From contig OX457040.1 in the NCBI GenBank assembly GCA_949752735.1, positions 6,926,597-6,990,596 of the forward strand: a stretch of 64,000 bases of DNA, in the 5' to 3' direction. The stretch is from Lumbricus terrestris (taxonomy: Eukaryota; Annelida; Clitellata; Crassiclitellata; Lumbricidae). The stretch's first letter is position 1. Each line of letters begins with the position of its first letter. Positions 42,850 to 53,669 of this stretch are shown in pieces. The notes under the pieces are model-generated. The model made no database searches and was not told where the DNA came from. It worked only from the letters and a program-made list of their open reading frames with translations. Made by a program: the position numbers and the translations under genes.

Positions 42850-42915
42850 ACAAGATGTGGATGGATCCAGATTTGACGAGCGTCATGACAACACTGCCCT
42901 CGTAAGCAATAAACA
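42850..42915 (+). mobile_element. SINE-B-like element, truncated
   Basis: TGTGGATGGATCCAGATTTG, ACGAGCGTCATGACAACACTG. Confidence 0.65.
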
Positions 42916-42919
42916 ATTT

Positions 42920-43375
42920 AAACATCGTAACTGAAAATTTGGCCGCTTTGAGTTAGATGCAGTTTCTGCATCTAATAATGGTCCTACACCTTGGGAGGAA
43001 ATAAAACTCCATCACAGGGAACCAGCGTGTGTGAAAAACCACGCAGATGACATACTAAGCACCAGTCGCGTATCTGTGCATTTGCCCAGTGTTGCCTATA
43101 GTTTTAAATTTACATGGGGCTGATAACGTTAAAAGAGGTGTGTAACGGTCGATGAATGTTCGGGGGCTAAATACAGATGTGCTCAGTTTGTGCTATCGGT
43201 CGACGCCCGAATAGAAAATTCCATTGGGTGATTGGGGAAATTTACCAGAAAAGGTTGAAATGTCTCTGCACCGATAATCGATAAGCCTATGAATAATTAC
43301 TTGAATAGTTGACGATAAGTTGATGATAAGAATGATGATCTGCTAAATGACGGCAGGGCTAATAATGATAGAGTA
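42920..43375. other. Unassigned DNA
   Basis: No supported feature. Confidence 0.35.
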
Positions 43376-43382
43376 ACGCATA

Positions 43383-43475
43383 GTAGAGCCTCTGAGTAGT
43401 TTCTTGAAGGGGCGCTATGTAAATGGTCTGAATGAATGAATGAATGAAGGAGCGATATAACAAGTGCACATGCAA
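43383..43475 (+). mobile_element. SINE-A tail fragments with (GAAT)n
   Basis: AGAGCCTCTGAGTAG, GAAGGGGCGCTATGTAAATGG, then GAATGAATGAATGAATGAAGG and AGCGATATAACAAGTGCAC: two partial SINE tails around a GAAT microsatellite. Confidence 0.7.
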
Positions 43476-43499
43476 ACATACAAACAAACGTGTGATGTA

Positions 43500-43625
43500 C
43501 ATGTATGTTCATTTGTCAGCAAAGCTTTTGTGATCTCTTATTGTCATTAATTGTCGAAGTTATCGTTCTTATTAATTTTATCAAGTTATCGGTGTGTTAT
43601 GAATCAGACAATTCGTCGAGAAATG
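43500..43625 (+). repeat. R2 fragment, copy 3
   Basis: TCTCTTATTGTCATTAATTG, TATCAAGTTATCGG and TGCCGCGGAATTTC match 22815-22975 of R2 copy 2, without its GATTAC tract. The overlapping 133-codon frame 43505-43906 matches no known family and spans this non-coding repeat. Confidence 0.6.
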
Positions 43626-44164
43626 CCGCGGAATTTCTCAGCATCATGCGCGGAATAAATTGTTGTTCTTCTGCCGTGTATTGTAGTCTGCGAAACGGCA
43701 TCATCACCCAATTCTCGTATCAATTGAAGTTTCATGTGGTGCCGATCTTAAATGCAAAATATTTTGTGTATGATGCGATTTCGTTCTTATCCATTGCCTA
43801 CATTTCAAATTGCAACATGAATACAACAAGAGCATTTTCACAATTATACTGTTCCAACGAATCAACTCATTCACACACAAAGTTCGATGAAGCAATTCAT
43901 AATTAACAGTTTTTCTCATTACACGCTGGTTGGCGAACATTTTTCGCAATATTGAATAATAGTCGGATACCGTAAAAATGGGGTAACATTGGCATAGTTT
44001 GTTGTCTGATAGAGAGAAAACACATTCACTTAGATATGACGAAGTCACTTTGGCAATAATTTATGGTGTACGTGCATATCTATATTTGCGGTGAACACTT
44101 TGATTTACAGGTGTTTAAAAAGGTCGTTACATTTTGCTTGCTTGTTTGTTTGCTTGTACGTGCA

Positions 44165-44349
44165 CTTGTATAGCGCCCCTAAAGCTCTCTACTCAGATGC
44201 GCTACCGACTACAGAACGGACACTGCATCGGAGTTTCACGCCGAAGTGCACGAGCAATTGCGAGCGAACGGCGACTTGAGGTGGATTCGAACCTGCAACC
44301 CCTCGGCTGCAAGGCGACGAACATACCCACTACACCACCGCGCCACACA
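44165..44349 (-). mobile_element. SINE-A, minus strand
   Basis: CTTGTATAGCGCCCCTAAAGC, AGTTTCACGCCGAAGTGCAC, GAGGTGGATTCGAACCTGC, ACTACACCACCGCGCCACAC. Near full length, with a small deletion in the body. Confidence 0.88.
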
Positions 44350-44599
44350 GTGACCTCCCACTGAAGATTCCTTTCCCTCTGACCAAAGACTTCAACGGCC
44401 GATACACCGACAACAAGGCTTACGACATCCGAACGAACATTGAATGCTGACAGGTAAATCCAAAGCTTGCGCTAGAAAACAACGAAAACTCTCGCGATCG
44501 ATACTCCTCGGATAAGAACAGATACTATGCTTTATCTTAGTCAAAAGGCGTGTGGCTTGTTGCCTTGCATTGAATTAACGCAAGGTACAGCTTTAGCAT

Positions 44600-44682
44600 T
44601 GAACTGGATCCAGATTTGAACGAGAGCTTATGGCATCTAAAATTTGTTTCGCGTAATACACTTATTTCTGTCCATTAGTTCA
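44600..44682 (+). mobile_element. SINE-B-like element, diverged
   Basis: AACTGGATCCAGATTTGAACG, AGAGCTTATGGCATC, AAATTTGTTTCGCGTAATAC. Confidence 0.6.
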
Positions 44683-44749
44683 CTAGTTACCGTTGGACCA
44701 TGTACCGAAGTTAATTAAGTTTAAGTTGAGACTGACAAAGATTAACATA

Positions 44750-44830
44750 GTATTTATATAAAAGATTTAAAAGGTGTCTAAAGAAGCGCTGAATTAAGCT
44801 TGTTTAACGACATCTTGCAGCTCAAAGTTG
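44750..44830 (+). repeat. R1 module, both halves
   Basis: TATTTATATAAAAG, AAGGTGTCTAAAGAAGCGCTG at 44770, TTTAACGACATCTTGCAGC. The TATA-like box is nearer than in most copies. Confidence 0.75.
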
Positions 44831-44939
44831 GTGTAAAACATACATATGCATATCATTATGTATTTTATTTATATACATCATTATTAAGTACGTGTATTTG
44901 TTTTGTATTCGTGTTTGGGTGCATAGACGCGTGCTCGCT

Positions 44940-45105
44940 CGTTCTCTATCACTATCTCTGTCTCTATCTTAATCTCTGTCTCTTTCTGTCTCTGGCTGTC
45001 TGTCTGTCTGTCTGTGTGTCTGTCTGTCTCTATCTTGATCTCTGTCTCTCTGTCCCTCTCTTTGTCTCTCTGTCACTCTCTCTACCCCTGCCTCTATCTC
45101 ATCAC
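44940..45105. repeat. (CTGT / CTCT)n pyrimidine tract
   Basis: TCTCTGTCTC, CTGTCTGTCTG and related units. The 115-codon frame across it is low complexity. Confidence 0.93.
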
Positions 45106-45262
45106 AAAACTCCTAATCTATCTAAACTCAATTCCATCCGTTCTTGAAATGGACGCACGACACGTGACCGACTACTGCATCCGTTTTCCTACGTTGCACC
45201 AGTCTTGACACTATGACTGTTGTGACAAAATAATTATTCATATGGGTTGCATCTGACACAAT

Positions 45263-45360
45263 AATATAGCATCGTTGTGAATTTAGGTGAAGGTGTCCAA
45301 GTACACACGGCGTTCTTCTTTCTTCAACGACATACATAAACTATTTTGGTTGCCAAGGTC
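45263..45360 (+). repeat. R1 module
   Basis: AATATAG at 45263-45269, exactly 20 nt, AAGGTGTCCAAGTACACACGG at 45290, TTCAACGACATACAT and GGTTGCCAAGGTCGACA. Confidence 0.8.
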
Positions 45361-45394
45361 GACATTTTTCTTGCCCTATAGGCTACCAGTGATC

Positions 45395-45640
45395 TTCATT
45401 GTGGCAAAAGAACTGCACAAAATTATCAACCCAGCGTGGAAAGAAGGGCGCACATTGAGGGAATGGAAAAAATCAATCCCAATAATCCTCCACAGGAAGA
45501 TGAACGCATGGGAATGTAATAACTATTATAGAACGATTACACTGAGAAGCTACTTTGGAAAATTACTGATGTCAATGGTAATAGAAAGAATCAGGGCAGG
45601 CAGAAGGATACATGGCAGATGGACAGAAGGGGTTTAGAAG
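45395..45640 (+). pseudogene. LINE reverse transcriptase N-terminal fragment
   Basis: The frame includes ELHKIINPAWKEGRTL, REWKKSIPIILHRK, ECNNYYRTITLRSYFGKL and VIERIRA. This is the start of the reverse transcriptase domain in L1/RTE-like LINEs (..W..G..P..WK....IPI.K....C.NYR.I.L......K). The block that normally reads NYRGI is altered (NYYRTI) and the catalytic core is missing. The fragment sits between two R1 modules. Confidence 0.8.
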
Positions 45641-45669
45641 GGATAGAAACACCGTGCAGCAGATACCAT

Positions 45670-45935
45670 AAAGTGCTTTAAAAAGGTGTCCAAGTAAGCA
45701 TTGTCATTTCCATTCTTAGCGACGCTTCGAGGCTGCCAATGTTGTTGGCATGTACATTACCGTACTCTTACGTTGGGGAGGACGATCTGCAGATTATAAT
45801 CAGACTAAGTTAATCCCACCTGTAGTAGCCCATCTGCCCATCTATAACTGACCCTTAGCCATGAGAGTGCGTCCACGCGTGACTCTATGCGTGTTAATCT
45901 AGCCCAGCGGATCCCAACCCGTGGTCTGCCAGGCC
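45670..45935 (+). repeat. R1 module with downstream modules
   Basis: AAAAAGGTGTCCAAGTAAGC at 45681, CTTAGCGACGCTTCGAGGC, TGCCAATGTTGTTGGC, GGGGAGGACGATCTGCAG, AGACTAAGTTAATCCCACC, CATCTATAACTGACCCTTAG, CCATGAGAGTGCGTCC. It is colinear with 54840-55040 and 61000-61210. Confidence 0.75.
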
Positions 45936-45939
45936 TCAA

Positions 45940-47050
45940 TAAATGGCCCTCATCTCCCAAAGAATATTTTTGAAATATGAAAATTTTGAACATTTTGACA
46001 GGATAGAACACATAATTATTTTCTATTACAGATTATTTTATTTTGACGTCTGTGAATAATATAAAACATTTCTATTTTGAATAAATTACAGCAATTTTTC
46101 ATGCTATTAGTTAATAGAATTTTAGCCTTGTGACCCTTAAAGTCCTCCAACTAAGAAAAAGTTGCTCTAAAATCAAAAAGTTTGGGAACCACTGATCTAG
46201 ACCTCACAATTCCTGTCCAATTTAATTCTATTCGATATCAAACGACGGTCTGTCAAAGTGAAGGACATGCTCAAGGTAATTGCATATTGATTTTCTCATG
46301 GAGGATTGAACCTGCGTCCTCTATTTAGAGTGACCAATCGGCTACCTTGTACCCGAGTCCAGTGAGGAGCTATGCGACTGGGATGATTATATGGCTGCTT
46401 ACGGGTCGGTGAAAACGATATGATTGAAGAATTTGGAATGAATTATATATAATCTTACTTAAATTTGGTTAAAGGGTGTTTTAGTAACCTGCGTTAGGTC
46501 GGATGATTCCAGTTCGCAATGAAAACGATTATTTCTAAAGGACATTGGTTTATTCATTGCATGCTCAGGGCGCTCTTCAAAAACACCTTTAAAACGCTAT
46601 TAGATGACTTATTTATTCAACGTACTCTGATGTAATAATAATTTATAATAAGTCAAACTTTCTTTATTGAAGAACCAGTGGCGATATATTCCAGCAAGTT
46701 GCGGGTACGGCTACCAAAGACGCCTCAGAAAGATGGGAGAAGCGACTTGAAGAGGGAATGGCGAATACATCCCAAGAAAATGTCTGCAAAACTTAACCGT
46801 AAATCAGTAAATGCACTCCTGTTGTAAATCGTCGATTAACTATTGAACATTGTAAATCGTCAACTGTTAAAATAGTATAAAAATTACCTTGCTGAATTGG
46901 TTTTGCATGATTGTTTTCTATTAATACAACATAGTTTAAGAACGCCTGGTGATCTCAAAGACCGTTGGCGAAAAAAATTGAAAATGTGGAGCGCAATTAT
47001 AGCAATAATTCTGCCTTCAGATGACTTTAAACTGTTAGAGGGAGATATTT
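45940..47050. other. Diverged repeats; R1 downstream module at 46200, R1 minus core at 46588
   Basis: CAATTCCTGTCCAATTTAATTC and CGACGGTCTGTCAAAG at 46205-46260 match the R1 downstream module. TCAAAAACACCTTTAAAACG at about 46577 is a minus-strand R1 core. Nothing else is supported. Confidence 0.45.
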
Positions 47051-47057
47051 GGAAAAT

Positions 47058-47160
47058 AGGTATAATTGGATGGATCCTGATTTGACGAGAGCCTATGACA
47101 ACATAGGCCGTATCCCTCGACTGAAATTTGTTTGGCATAAATATTATCACAGCACTTATT
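47058..47160 (+). mobile_element. SINE-B-like element
   Basis: TTGGATGGATCCTGATTTGACG, AGAGCCTATGACAACATAGG, CTGAAATTTGTTTGGC, ATCACAGCACTTATT. Confidence 0.72.
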
Positions 47161-47189
47161 TGCGGAAACTAGCCAGGTTCTAACGCATG

Positions 47190-47320
47190 CACTTATGTGA
47201 ATCGACAAACTCGCGTTTTCAAGGTGTCCAAAGAGACGATAAATTTTCATGTTTTAGCAATTATATCACAGCATCCAGAGATCGTTGAAGTCGGCAATGG
47301 AATGTTTAGTCAAAAGCTTT
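47190..47320 (+). repeat. R1 module with R4-like continuation
   Basis: GCGTTTTCAAGGTGTCCAAAG (core 47219), then ATCGTTGAAGTCGGCAATGG and AATGTTTAGTC, as in both R4 copies. The receptor-like frame is not recognisable. Confidence 0.65.
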
Positions 47321-47324
47321 AACC

Positions 47325-47645
47325 TCAACGTCAGTGATTTAATACAACTGAATTCAGCTGAAAAATCCTCAAAAAAATTATTTATACCGAGACGTCCATT
47401 CCAATCGATTGCTAAAGTATATTTTATGTATATTTCAACAAGATTATGATCAATATTCTTGATTAAGCGGATGTCTTTAAAGTTGTTTTATATAATCTAT
47501 ATATAGATACGTCTGTATATGTCATTCTACGCCTATGTTTGCTTGTATTGCTGTACAAGCGTGTGCATTCATATAAATATTTATGTGAAGAAATTCTATG
47601 ATAAATAGATAAAAATACAGTACAGAACACAGATTCGCTAAACAA
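47325..47645. other. Unassigned DNA
   Basis: AT-rich; no supported feature. Confidence 0.35.
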
Positions 47646-47651
47646 CTAAAG

Positions 47652-47870
47652 GCACCACGTGGTCGTTTGGTTAGAGCGGTAGGAGTATAATGCGAAGAGA
47701 AAAGGGTTGCTCCCCGTCCGAGACGGTTACTGGTCACTGTGTAGCGACCTTGAGCAAATCCTTCACTCACAATGATGAATGCTATGCAGTTACTCCGTCG
47801 AAGCGTGTGTGCACTTATGAGCCTTGTAAGGATATCAAATTTACGTTGTATTGTACTGTAAAATAAAATA
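47652..47870 (+). mobile_element. SINE-D, tRNA-derived
   Basis: The head CGTGGTCGTTTGGTTAGAGCG contains an A-box-like TGGTTAGAGCGG. The B-box region is eroded (CCCCGTCCGAGACGG). The body CGACCTTGAGCAAATCCTTC and CACTCACAATGATGAATGC resembles the SINE-A body, and an AAAATAAAATAC tail follows. It is a second tRNA-headed family sharing its central domain with SINE-A. Confidence 0.75.
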
Positions 47871-47874
47871 CACA

Positions 47875-48576
47875 CGACCGTTTATACCGTCCAAGATTTC
47901 TTGACCTAAAGAGAATCGCTGGAGTTAGAGGATTTGGTCAGAGAATGTTGAGAATGGAAAGCGACAATAAAGGATGTTTCAGATTAAAATTTATCTAATC
48001 GACTAGATGAGAAGAACTTCGCACTTCAATCACGATGTTTTGACAGCTGACGAATATTATTAATTGTTTATATTGTTCATTAATGCAGTAACTTCTTTGC
48101 AATATTACTTTCTTTGTTGTTTGATATTTTTTGCATATCGTAACAATGTAATATTAAAACAATTAATTAATATCTCGTCTAGTTGTCAGCTGACATTGTT
48201 ATTGCCACTATAATCATTATTATTGTCGCGATGCTAGTGCCATCTGGTCACCGAAAGCTCTGATGAGAAGACGCCATAGTGATAACAATTTTATTATATA
48301 TGTGTTTACATATACATTGATTGAATTTATGCATAATATCCCTGTATATATTTTGCATAATATAAATATACATTAATCTCCAATTATATTAACGCGGACA
48401 TTTTACATACCCACATTTTCTCTGGCGAATGGTACATTTATATGCATGCGAACAAAATCTTCATATTTTCTTTGGGCAGTTATGTCATTCCTGGGGAAAC
48501 TTCTTCCCCCCACCCCCGACACGTCTAGATTAAACACTGATTTAGTCTGATTAGACCCTATATGGATGTATATGAT

Positions 48577-48580
<4 letters not shown>
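47875..48580. other. Unassigned AT-rich DNA
   Basis: No supported ORF or element. Confidence 0.35.

Positions 48581-48582
<2 letters not shown>

Positions 48583-48622
<40 letters not shown>
48583..48622. repeat. (AT)n microsatellite
   Basis: About 20 AT units. Confidence 0.95.
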
Positions 48623-48625
<3 letters not shown>

Positions 48626-48764
48626 ACCATATAGATGTATTGTTCCTCTCCCTTTTCTTTTCTATCCCAGTTCGGAGGGCGTCTGCTATGTTTTTACAAT
48701 CGCATAGTATGATTATTTTTGTGCTCCTTTAGTTTTCTACACTCTTAGATGGTTCTCACTCGGT

Positions 48765-49240
48765 GGTCACTGGGGTGGAATGGGCATGTATTGAGAAATT
48801 GGATGATAATACATAGTTGTGTCAAAAGAATCATGCAAGCGTAGACACGCATGTGTTGACGCAGCCGGGGACGACATATGAAAAGGTGAGAGGACGCGAA
48901 ACAACCAGACATAAAAGTATTAAAATTTAAGAATGAAGACGCTGGAAGCAGAGACAAGCGGAAGATATTAGTGTCTGAGTGGCTGACTCCTTCCCAGTGA
49001 TGGATTAATTAATGGAAAGAAGACGAGATCTACATGCTTTAAGTTGATTATGTTAAAACCTCTAAAGTTTATCTGCCCTTTTATAGCTGTTCCCTAGCCA
49101 TGAGAGAGGTGTCTTTGGGCGACTTTCTGCGTGCAATAACTATTCTGCTCTCTCAGTCCAATTTACACCAATTCAACATCGGTCTTTCAATGTCTTTAAG
49201 GCGTAGTTGTTATCGTGCAATGTCTGCGAATGCATTAAGT
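48765..49240 (+). repeat. Local duplication, copy 1 (LINE remnant plus R1 downstream module)
   Basis: It aligns with 49425-49880 in direct orientation, period about 660 bp. The first half is a LINE C-terminal remnant. The second half is the R1 downstream module (TTTATCTGCCCTTTTATAGC, CTAGCCATGAGAGAGGTGTC, TTTCTGCGTGC). Confidence 0.8.
48768..48985 (+). pseudogene. LINE C-terminal remnant, copy 1
   Basis: Translation gives RWNGHVLRNW, then KNEDAGSRDKRK and related words, with stops and frame changes. It matches the LRW.GHVLR...DI......DR.KWR..I..ADP region of L1/RTE-like LINEs, and is more decayed than copy 2. Confidence 0.65.
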
Positions 49241-49424
49241 TAGAGTTGTATTTATGGATGATAACCGATAAAAAAATTGATTAGAGATCGGAATGAACGA
49301 CGTTTCTTCCAAACAAATTAAACACGGACGAACGACAGTAAACGTGAGACCAAAGAATTTGACATTGCTACATCTTGAAAATGTTCAAAGTTAAAATGCA
49401 TCTTAAAATAAAAACCTTATTTGC

Positions 49425-49660
49425 GGTGGTATGGACATGTATTGAGAAAATGGGATGATAATAATAATACATAGCAGTGTCAAATGAATCATGCAAACGT
49501 AGACACGCGCATGTGTTGACGCAGCCGGGGACTACAGAGCAAAAGATGGAAGGACGCGATACAACAAGACATAAAGCTGTTTAAAACGAAGAATGAAGAC
49601 ACTGGGGACAGAGATAAGTGGAAGAGAATTATCCGAGTGGCTGACCCTGGGCCCTTTCCA
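49425..49660 (+). pseudogene. LINE C-terminal remnant, copy 2
   Basis: RWYGHVLRKWDD, then (after frame changes) DAIQQDIKLFKTKNEDTGDR and DKWKRIIRVADP. This is the last part of an L1/RTE-like LINE polyprotein. The RGRP block is not recognisable and at least one stop lies in the middle. Confidence 0.78.
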
Positions 49661-49880
49661 GTGAATAATTTCAGCTTCAATGGATAGACAAGATCTACAA
49701 GCAGATTTAGTTAAATCCTACGAATGTTCATCTGCCCTTTTATATATGTTCCTTACCCATGAGAGAGGTGTCCTTGTTTGACTTTCTGCGTGCAATTCTG
49801 TTCACTCTGTCCAATTTACACTAGTTCGACATCAAACGCCGGTCGGTCAATGTCTTCAGGCGTAACATGAGATACAGTCA
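49425..49880 (+). repeat. Local duplication, copy 2
   Basis: Second copy of the 48765-49240 unit, with the same order and spacing. It includes ATGGACATGTATTGAG, GACGCAGCCGGGGAC, CCCATGAGAGAGGTGTCC and CGGTCGGTCAATGTC. Confidence 0.8.
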
Positions 49881-49884
49881 TGAT

Positions 49885-50520
49885 TGATGTCAATCTGGTT
49901 AGGAAATATTATGCTTTGTAAATATTGCAAACAAGTTTGAGAATGTAGTCTAAAAGAGCCTGAATTGCCACTCAAAAATAGACTGTTAAACCTTTGAGGC
50001 TGCAGAAATTTATGTTCGAGAAAAAGCAATATAAAAAGAGCCTAATTTGGCCAGGAATTTTAAAAACAGATTGAACAAAAAAAAGACCGGAAAAGATCGC
50101 TTTAGTAAAAAATGCCTTTGGCTAAAGATGAAGAGAAAGGAACGAAATGTGACACATGCGTTCAAAATCCGTCGTTTGACGTTTTTGACTTTTTTGTTCC
50201 GTTATATTCTACAGTTATTCTGCTTCAAAATGCTTTTATAGAAGGAAAATATCTTTTTTCTAACTGAAGATAACTGAAATTATATTCGTTCGATTCTGTA
50301 ACTTGTAGAATCACAACAAGGGAGAAAAATGAGCTCAAAGTTTCAGCACATTTGTGTCATAAAAGTCCTTAGTAACCATTAATTGAATATTCTGCAATTT
50401 TGCTGGTCAATAAATGGGTATATTATGTATCGAATACAGCAAACGGAATCAAATTCGAGCAATTACTTTCCACATTGGGACTGAATTACAGGCAAATGCT
50501 GAATTACCGAAGACGAATGA
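49885..50520. other. Unassigned DNA
   Basis: No supported ORF or repeat. Confidence 0.35.
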
Positions 50521-50523
50521 ATG

Positions 50524-50531
50524 AGTCAGTG
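50524..50531. repeat. 8-bp target-site duplication, left
   Basis: AGTCAGTG is repeated exactly at 52969-52976. Confidence 0.9.
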
Positions 50532-50864
50532 CACTGGCGGAGACCTAGGGGGGGACAGGGGGGGACGGTCCCCCCCAATGGAGGCGTTGGGGGGGACGGC
50601 CCATGCATTTGTCCCCCCCAATGTTTAAGCGTTAAGGCATTTACACAAACACCTCAGTAGAGTTCTAGAGAAAGAAAACTTTAGCAGATGAAGTTCATAT
50701 TTCTTATGATATGAATTCCCTGGCAATCCGGGCTCTAACCAATAGTTATTTAGTCCCACGTTGAATAGTTTGCGAACATTATACTGTGTGAATAAGATAC
50801 CTCTTTTAACATATTACCGGTTATTATAAAAACCTTCCCAACACCCAACGTCACAACTGATATA

Positions 50865-51060
50865 AAATTTATGGACTACATCAGGAAAATAGTAGTTCAA
50901 ATTACCCGACTTAGGATGTGGCATATCCTTAATAACACTTGGCTGAAAGTGTCAGGTAAAAGCACAACAGACCTGTGTTCTAAATGCCAATTGCCTGAAA
51001 CAACTGAGAATACGCTGCTTGCGTGTATAACGAATGATATTTATATCAATCTTACTACTT
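50865..51060 (+). pseudogene. LINE C-terminal zinc-knuckle-like fragment
   Basis: QITRLRMWHILNNTWL, DLCSKCQLPETTENTLLAC resembles the RLRxGH....C..C...E...H....C segment that follows RNase H in several LINEs. The GH and final H positions are altered. The same region appears in the LINE at 30509-30800 minus. It is carried inside the hAT-like element. Confidence 0.65.
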
Positions 51061-51399
51061 AAAAAATGCAAGGAGAAAAAGTTTAAATGCACAGTTAAAA
51101 ATCTTTAAAGACGTCAACAGCCTTTGTAGCTATAAGATGTCGATAAACTTCTGATTAATAATAATAAATAACGCCACAACGTCATAATCGGGCTTCTGCC
51201 ACATTCCCCTCAGGCTTCCTTCCAGGTCGAATCAACCTCCAGATGGAAATTGGGAATAATATGGAAAGTAAGTAAGTTAGTATGTAAGTATTTTGTTTAT
51301 TACTCCTCTTGAAAACGAACAATGGGACATAGAACATCGTTATTATACATCGGATTAGCAATAGGTAATAAAAACGTACGATTTAAAATCCCAAGTTAA

Positions 51400-52710
51400 A
51401 TATAATATAATTACTAAACTTTTGTCATCAAACAAATTAGCTATTATTTTTTAACAGAGAATTTTAATTGGATGTCTCTTACACACCTCTTTTTTAACTT
51501 ACTAAACTATTATCATCAAACAAATTACCTATTTTTTTAACAATTGGTCAAGTGACTCAATTGCCTTGCTCTAAAGTGCTGTAATATGCCGTGCAAATTT
51601 CTGTCCAGGGTAACGGCCTCTGCTGTCATGGACCCTTGTCAAATCGGATCCATCCATTTTTTTAACAGAGAATTCCAATTGGAGATGTCTCTTACACACC
51701 TCTTTTAACTTTACTAAACTATTATCATCAAACAAATAACTATTATTTTTTAACAGAGAATTCCAATTGGAGATGTCTCTTACACACCTCTTTTAACTTT
51801 TCTAAACTTTTATCATCAAACAAGTTAGCTATTATTATTGCTTCAAACTGAGAATTCCAATTGGAGATGTCTCTTACACACATCTTTTAATTTTACTATA
51901 CTTATATCATCAGACAAGTTAACTATTACTTTTAAACAGAGAATTCCAATTGGAGATGTTTCTTACACACCTCTTTTAACTTTACTGAATAATTATCATC
52001 AAACAAATTAACTATTATTTTTCAACAGAGAATTCCAATTGGAGATGTTTCTTACACACCTCTTTTAACTTTACTGAATAATTATCATCAAACAAATTAA
52101 CTATTATTTTTCAACAGAGAATTCCAATTGGACATGTCTCTTACACACCTCTTTTAATTTTACTAATCTTATATCATCAAAAAAGTCAACTATTATTTTT
52201 TAAACAGAGAATTCCAATTGGAGATGTTTCTTACACACCTCTTTAACTTTACTAAACTATTATCATCGAACAAATAACTATTATTTTTTAACAGAGAATT
52301 CCAATTGGAGATGTCTCTTACACACCTCTTTTAACTTTTCTAAACTTTTATCATCAAACAAGTTAGCTATTATTATTGTTTTAAACTGAGAATTCCAATT
52401 GGAGATGTCTCTTTCACACATCTTTTAATTTTACTATACTTATATCATCAGACAAGTTAACTATTACTTTTAAACAGAGAATTCCAATTGGAGATGTTTC
52501 TTACACACCTCTTTTAACTTTACTGAATAATTATCATCAAACAAATTAACTATTATTTTTCAACAGAGAATTCCAATTGGAGATGTTTCTTACACACCTC
52601 TTTTAACTTTACTAAACTATTATCATCAAACTAAGTTAACTTTTTTTTAAACAGAGAATTTCTATTGGAGATGTCTCTTACACACCTCTTTTAACTTTGC
52701 TAAACAATTA
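51400..52710. repeat. ~90-bp tandem array, about 13 units
   Basis: The unit contains CAGAGAATTCCAATTGGAGA, TGTCTCTTACACACCTCTTT, TAACTTTACTAAAC and TTATCATCAAACAAATTA. Successive GAGAATTCC blocks from 51667 onward lie 88-93 bp apart. The first unit is separated by the SINE-B-like insertion. Longer blocks repeat too, suggesting higher-order duplication. Confidence 0.95.
51543..51655 (-). mobile_element. SINE-B-like insertion with 12-bp TSD
   Basis: A 113-bp insert in the 90-bp array, flanked by ATTTTTTTAACA on both sides (51531-51542 and 51656-51667). The minus strand reads GGATGGATCCGATTTGACAA, GGGTCCATGACAGCAGAGGCC, GGACAGAAATTTGCACGGC, ATTACAGCACTTTAGAGC. The 12-bp duplication and short length support retrotransposition of a SINE-like element. 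Confidence 0.85.
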
Positions 52711-52976
52711 TCAATTCAGAGCATTTCTACATAGGCGGGGACACTTTTGAAGTCTTAAACAAAGACTAAAAGCACTAAAATGACGAGTAAATTTGTTAAT
52801 ATGACTTCCTGAAATGCTCCCATTGTAGTGCTGAAAATCAAACTTTTTCGAAGTTTGGGGCATATCTCCCTGCCCAAAACCTCCCCTGCGAGGCGCTTCG
52901 TGCCTCGGCGATCGTCATTCGGCCGCTCGTCCGTCCCCCCCAAAGTTCGGACCAGGTCTCCGCCTATGAGTCAGTG

Positions 52977-53590
52977 AAATACCATAGGACAAACAAACGC
53001 TTCCAGGAGTAGGCCTACTCGACCAGGACGACATAATTATATCGAACCCTATGAGTGTAATATTTCAAACACACAATCAACCAGGCACTACAAGATGTGG
53101 ACCTTTGTCCATTTATAATGTAATTAATGTAAACATTGCAACTGATAAGCAGCGTCTTACGAGTAGGCGTATTACCCTCTCGGCTCCCTCAAAGACATAT
53201 TTACCTAACAGCTTAGTCTAGAGAGAAACATGAATAAAACAAGACAATTGCGTCCGACTAGCCTACAATTTGAACGTAGTCTGATAACTCAAGCAAGTCT
53301 TTTCAATTCTTATAAAGAATTTTAATTAGGCCTATTTACACACATAGACAATAATATTGTTCCTATTTATTACCTCGTACACACATCGCTAGAACACGCA
53401 AACACTCTAGGTAGGATAGATCAAAGACGATTCAATTTGCATCAAGTTACCAATAATATTATAGTCAGTACGAATCAAACTTCCTGTAGATCTAAAATTA
53501 TGATGTGTGGCCGGATGGATGGCTGATGGGTGGGCTGTAGGTGGGTGGATTGTCAGTTTAGTCATGTTTACCAAAGTAATTGACCGCACC
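52977..53590. other. Unassigned DNA
   Basis: No supported feature. GGATGGATGGCTGATGGGTGGG at 53513 is a short simple-repeat patch. Confidence 0.35.
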
Positions 53591-53599
53591 GTTGATCTC

Positions 53600-53665
53600 C
53601 GATCTCGGTACCTCTCATTCTCCAAGCCAGCGTGTTATCCAATGAACTACCCCCCCCCCCTAACG
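53600..53665 (-). mobile_element. tRNA-like SINE head scrap
   Basis: On the minus strand GGGGGTAGTTCATTGGATAAC, ACGCTGGCTTGGAG and GAGAGGTACCGAGATCGGAG resemble the SINE-C head (A-box to B-box). A C-run has expanded next to it. Confidence 0.5.
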
Positions 53666-53669
53666 AACA

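Larger units (their letters stand above)
50532..52968. mobile_element. Non-autonomous hAT-like element with 90-bp array
   Basis: A 2437-bp insertion with inverted ends CACTGGCGGAGACC and GGTCTCCGCCTATG and a perfect 8-bp duplication, AGTCAGTG. G/C homopolymer runs lie inside both ends. It has no transposase ORF. The contents are a LINE C-terminal scrap (50865-51060), a tandem array (51400-52710) and a nested SINE-B-like insertion (51543-51655). A related terminus lies at 11828-11905. Confidence 0.9.

Noticed and set aside
43505..43906. 133-residue hypothetical protein
   Set aside because: It begins in a copy of non-coding repeat R2, and a competing minus frame covers the same DNA; no motif seen.
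47652..47725. tRNA gene (second candidate)
   Set aside because: TGGTTAGAGCGG fits an A box but the B-box region is eroded and a SINE body follows.
51400..52710. CRISPR or gene array with regular spacing
   Set aside because: The 90-bp units are repeated in full, with no variable spacers, and lie inside a DNA transposon.
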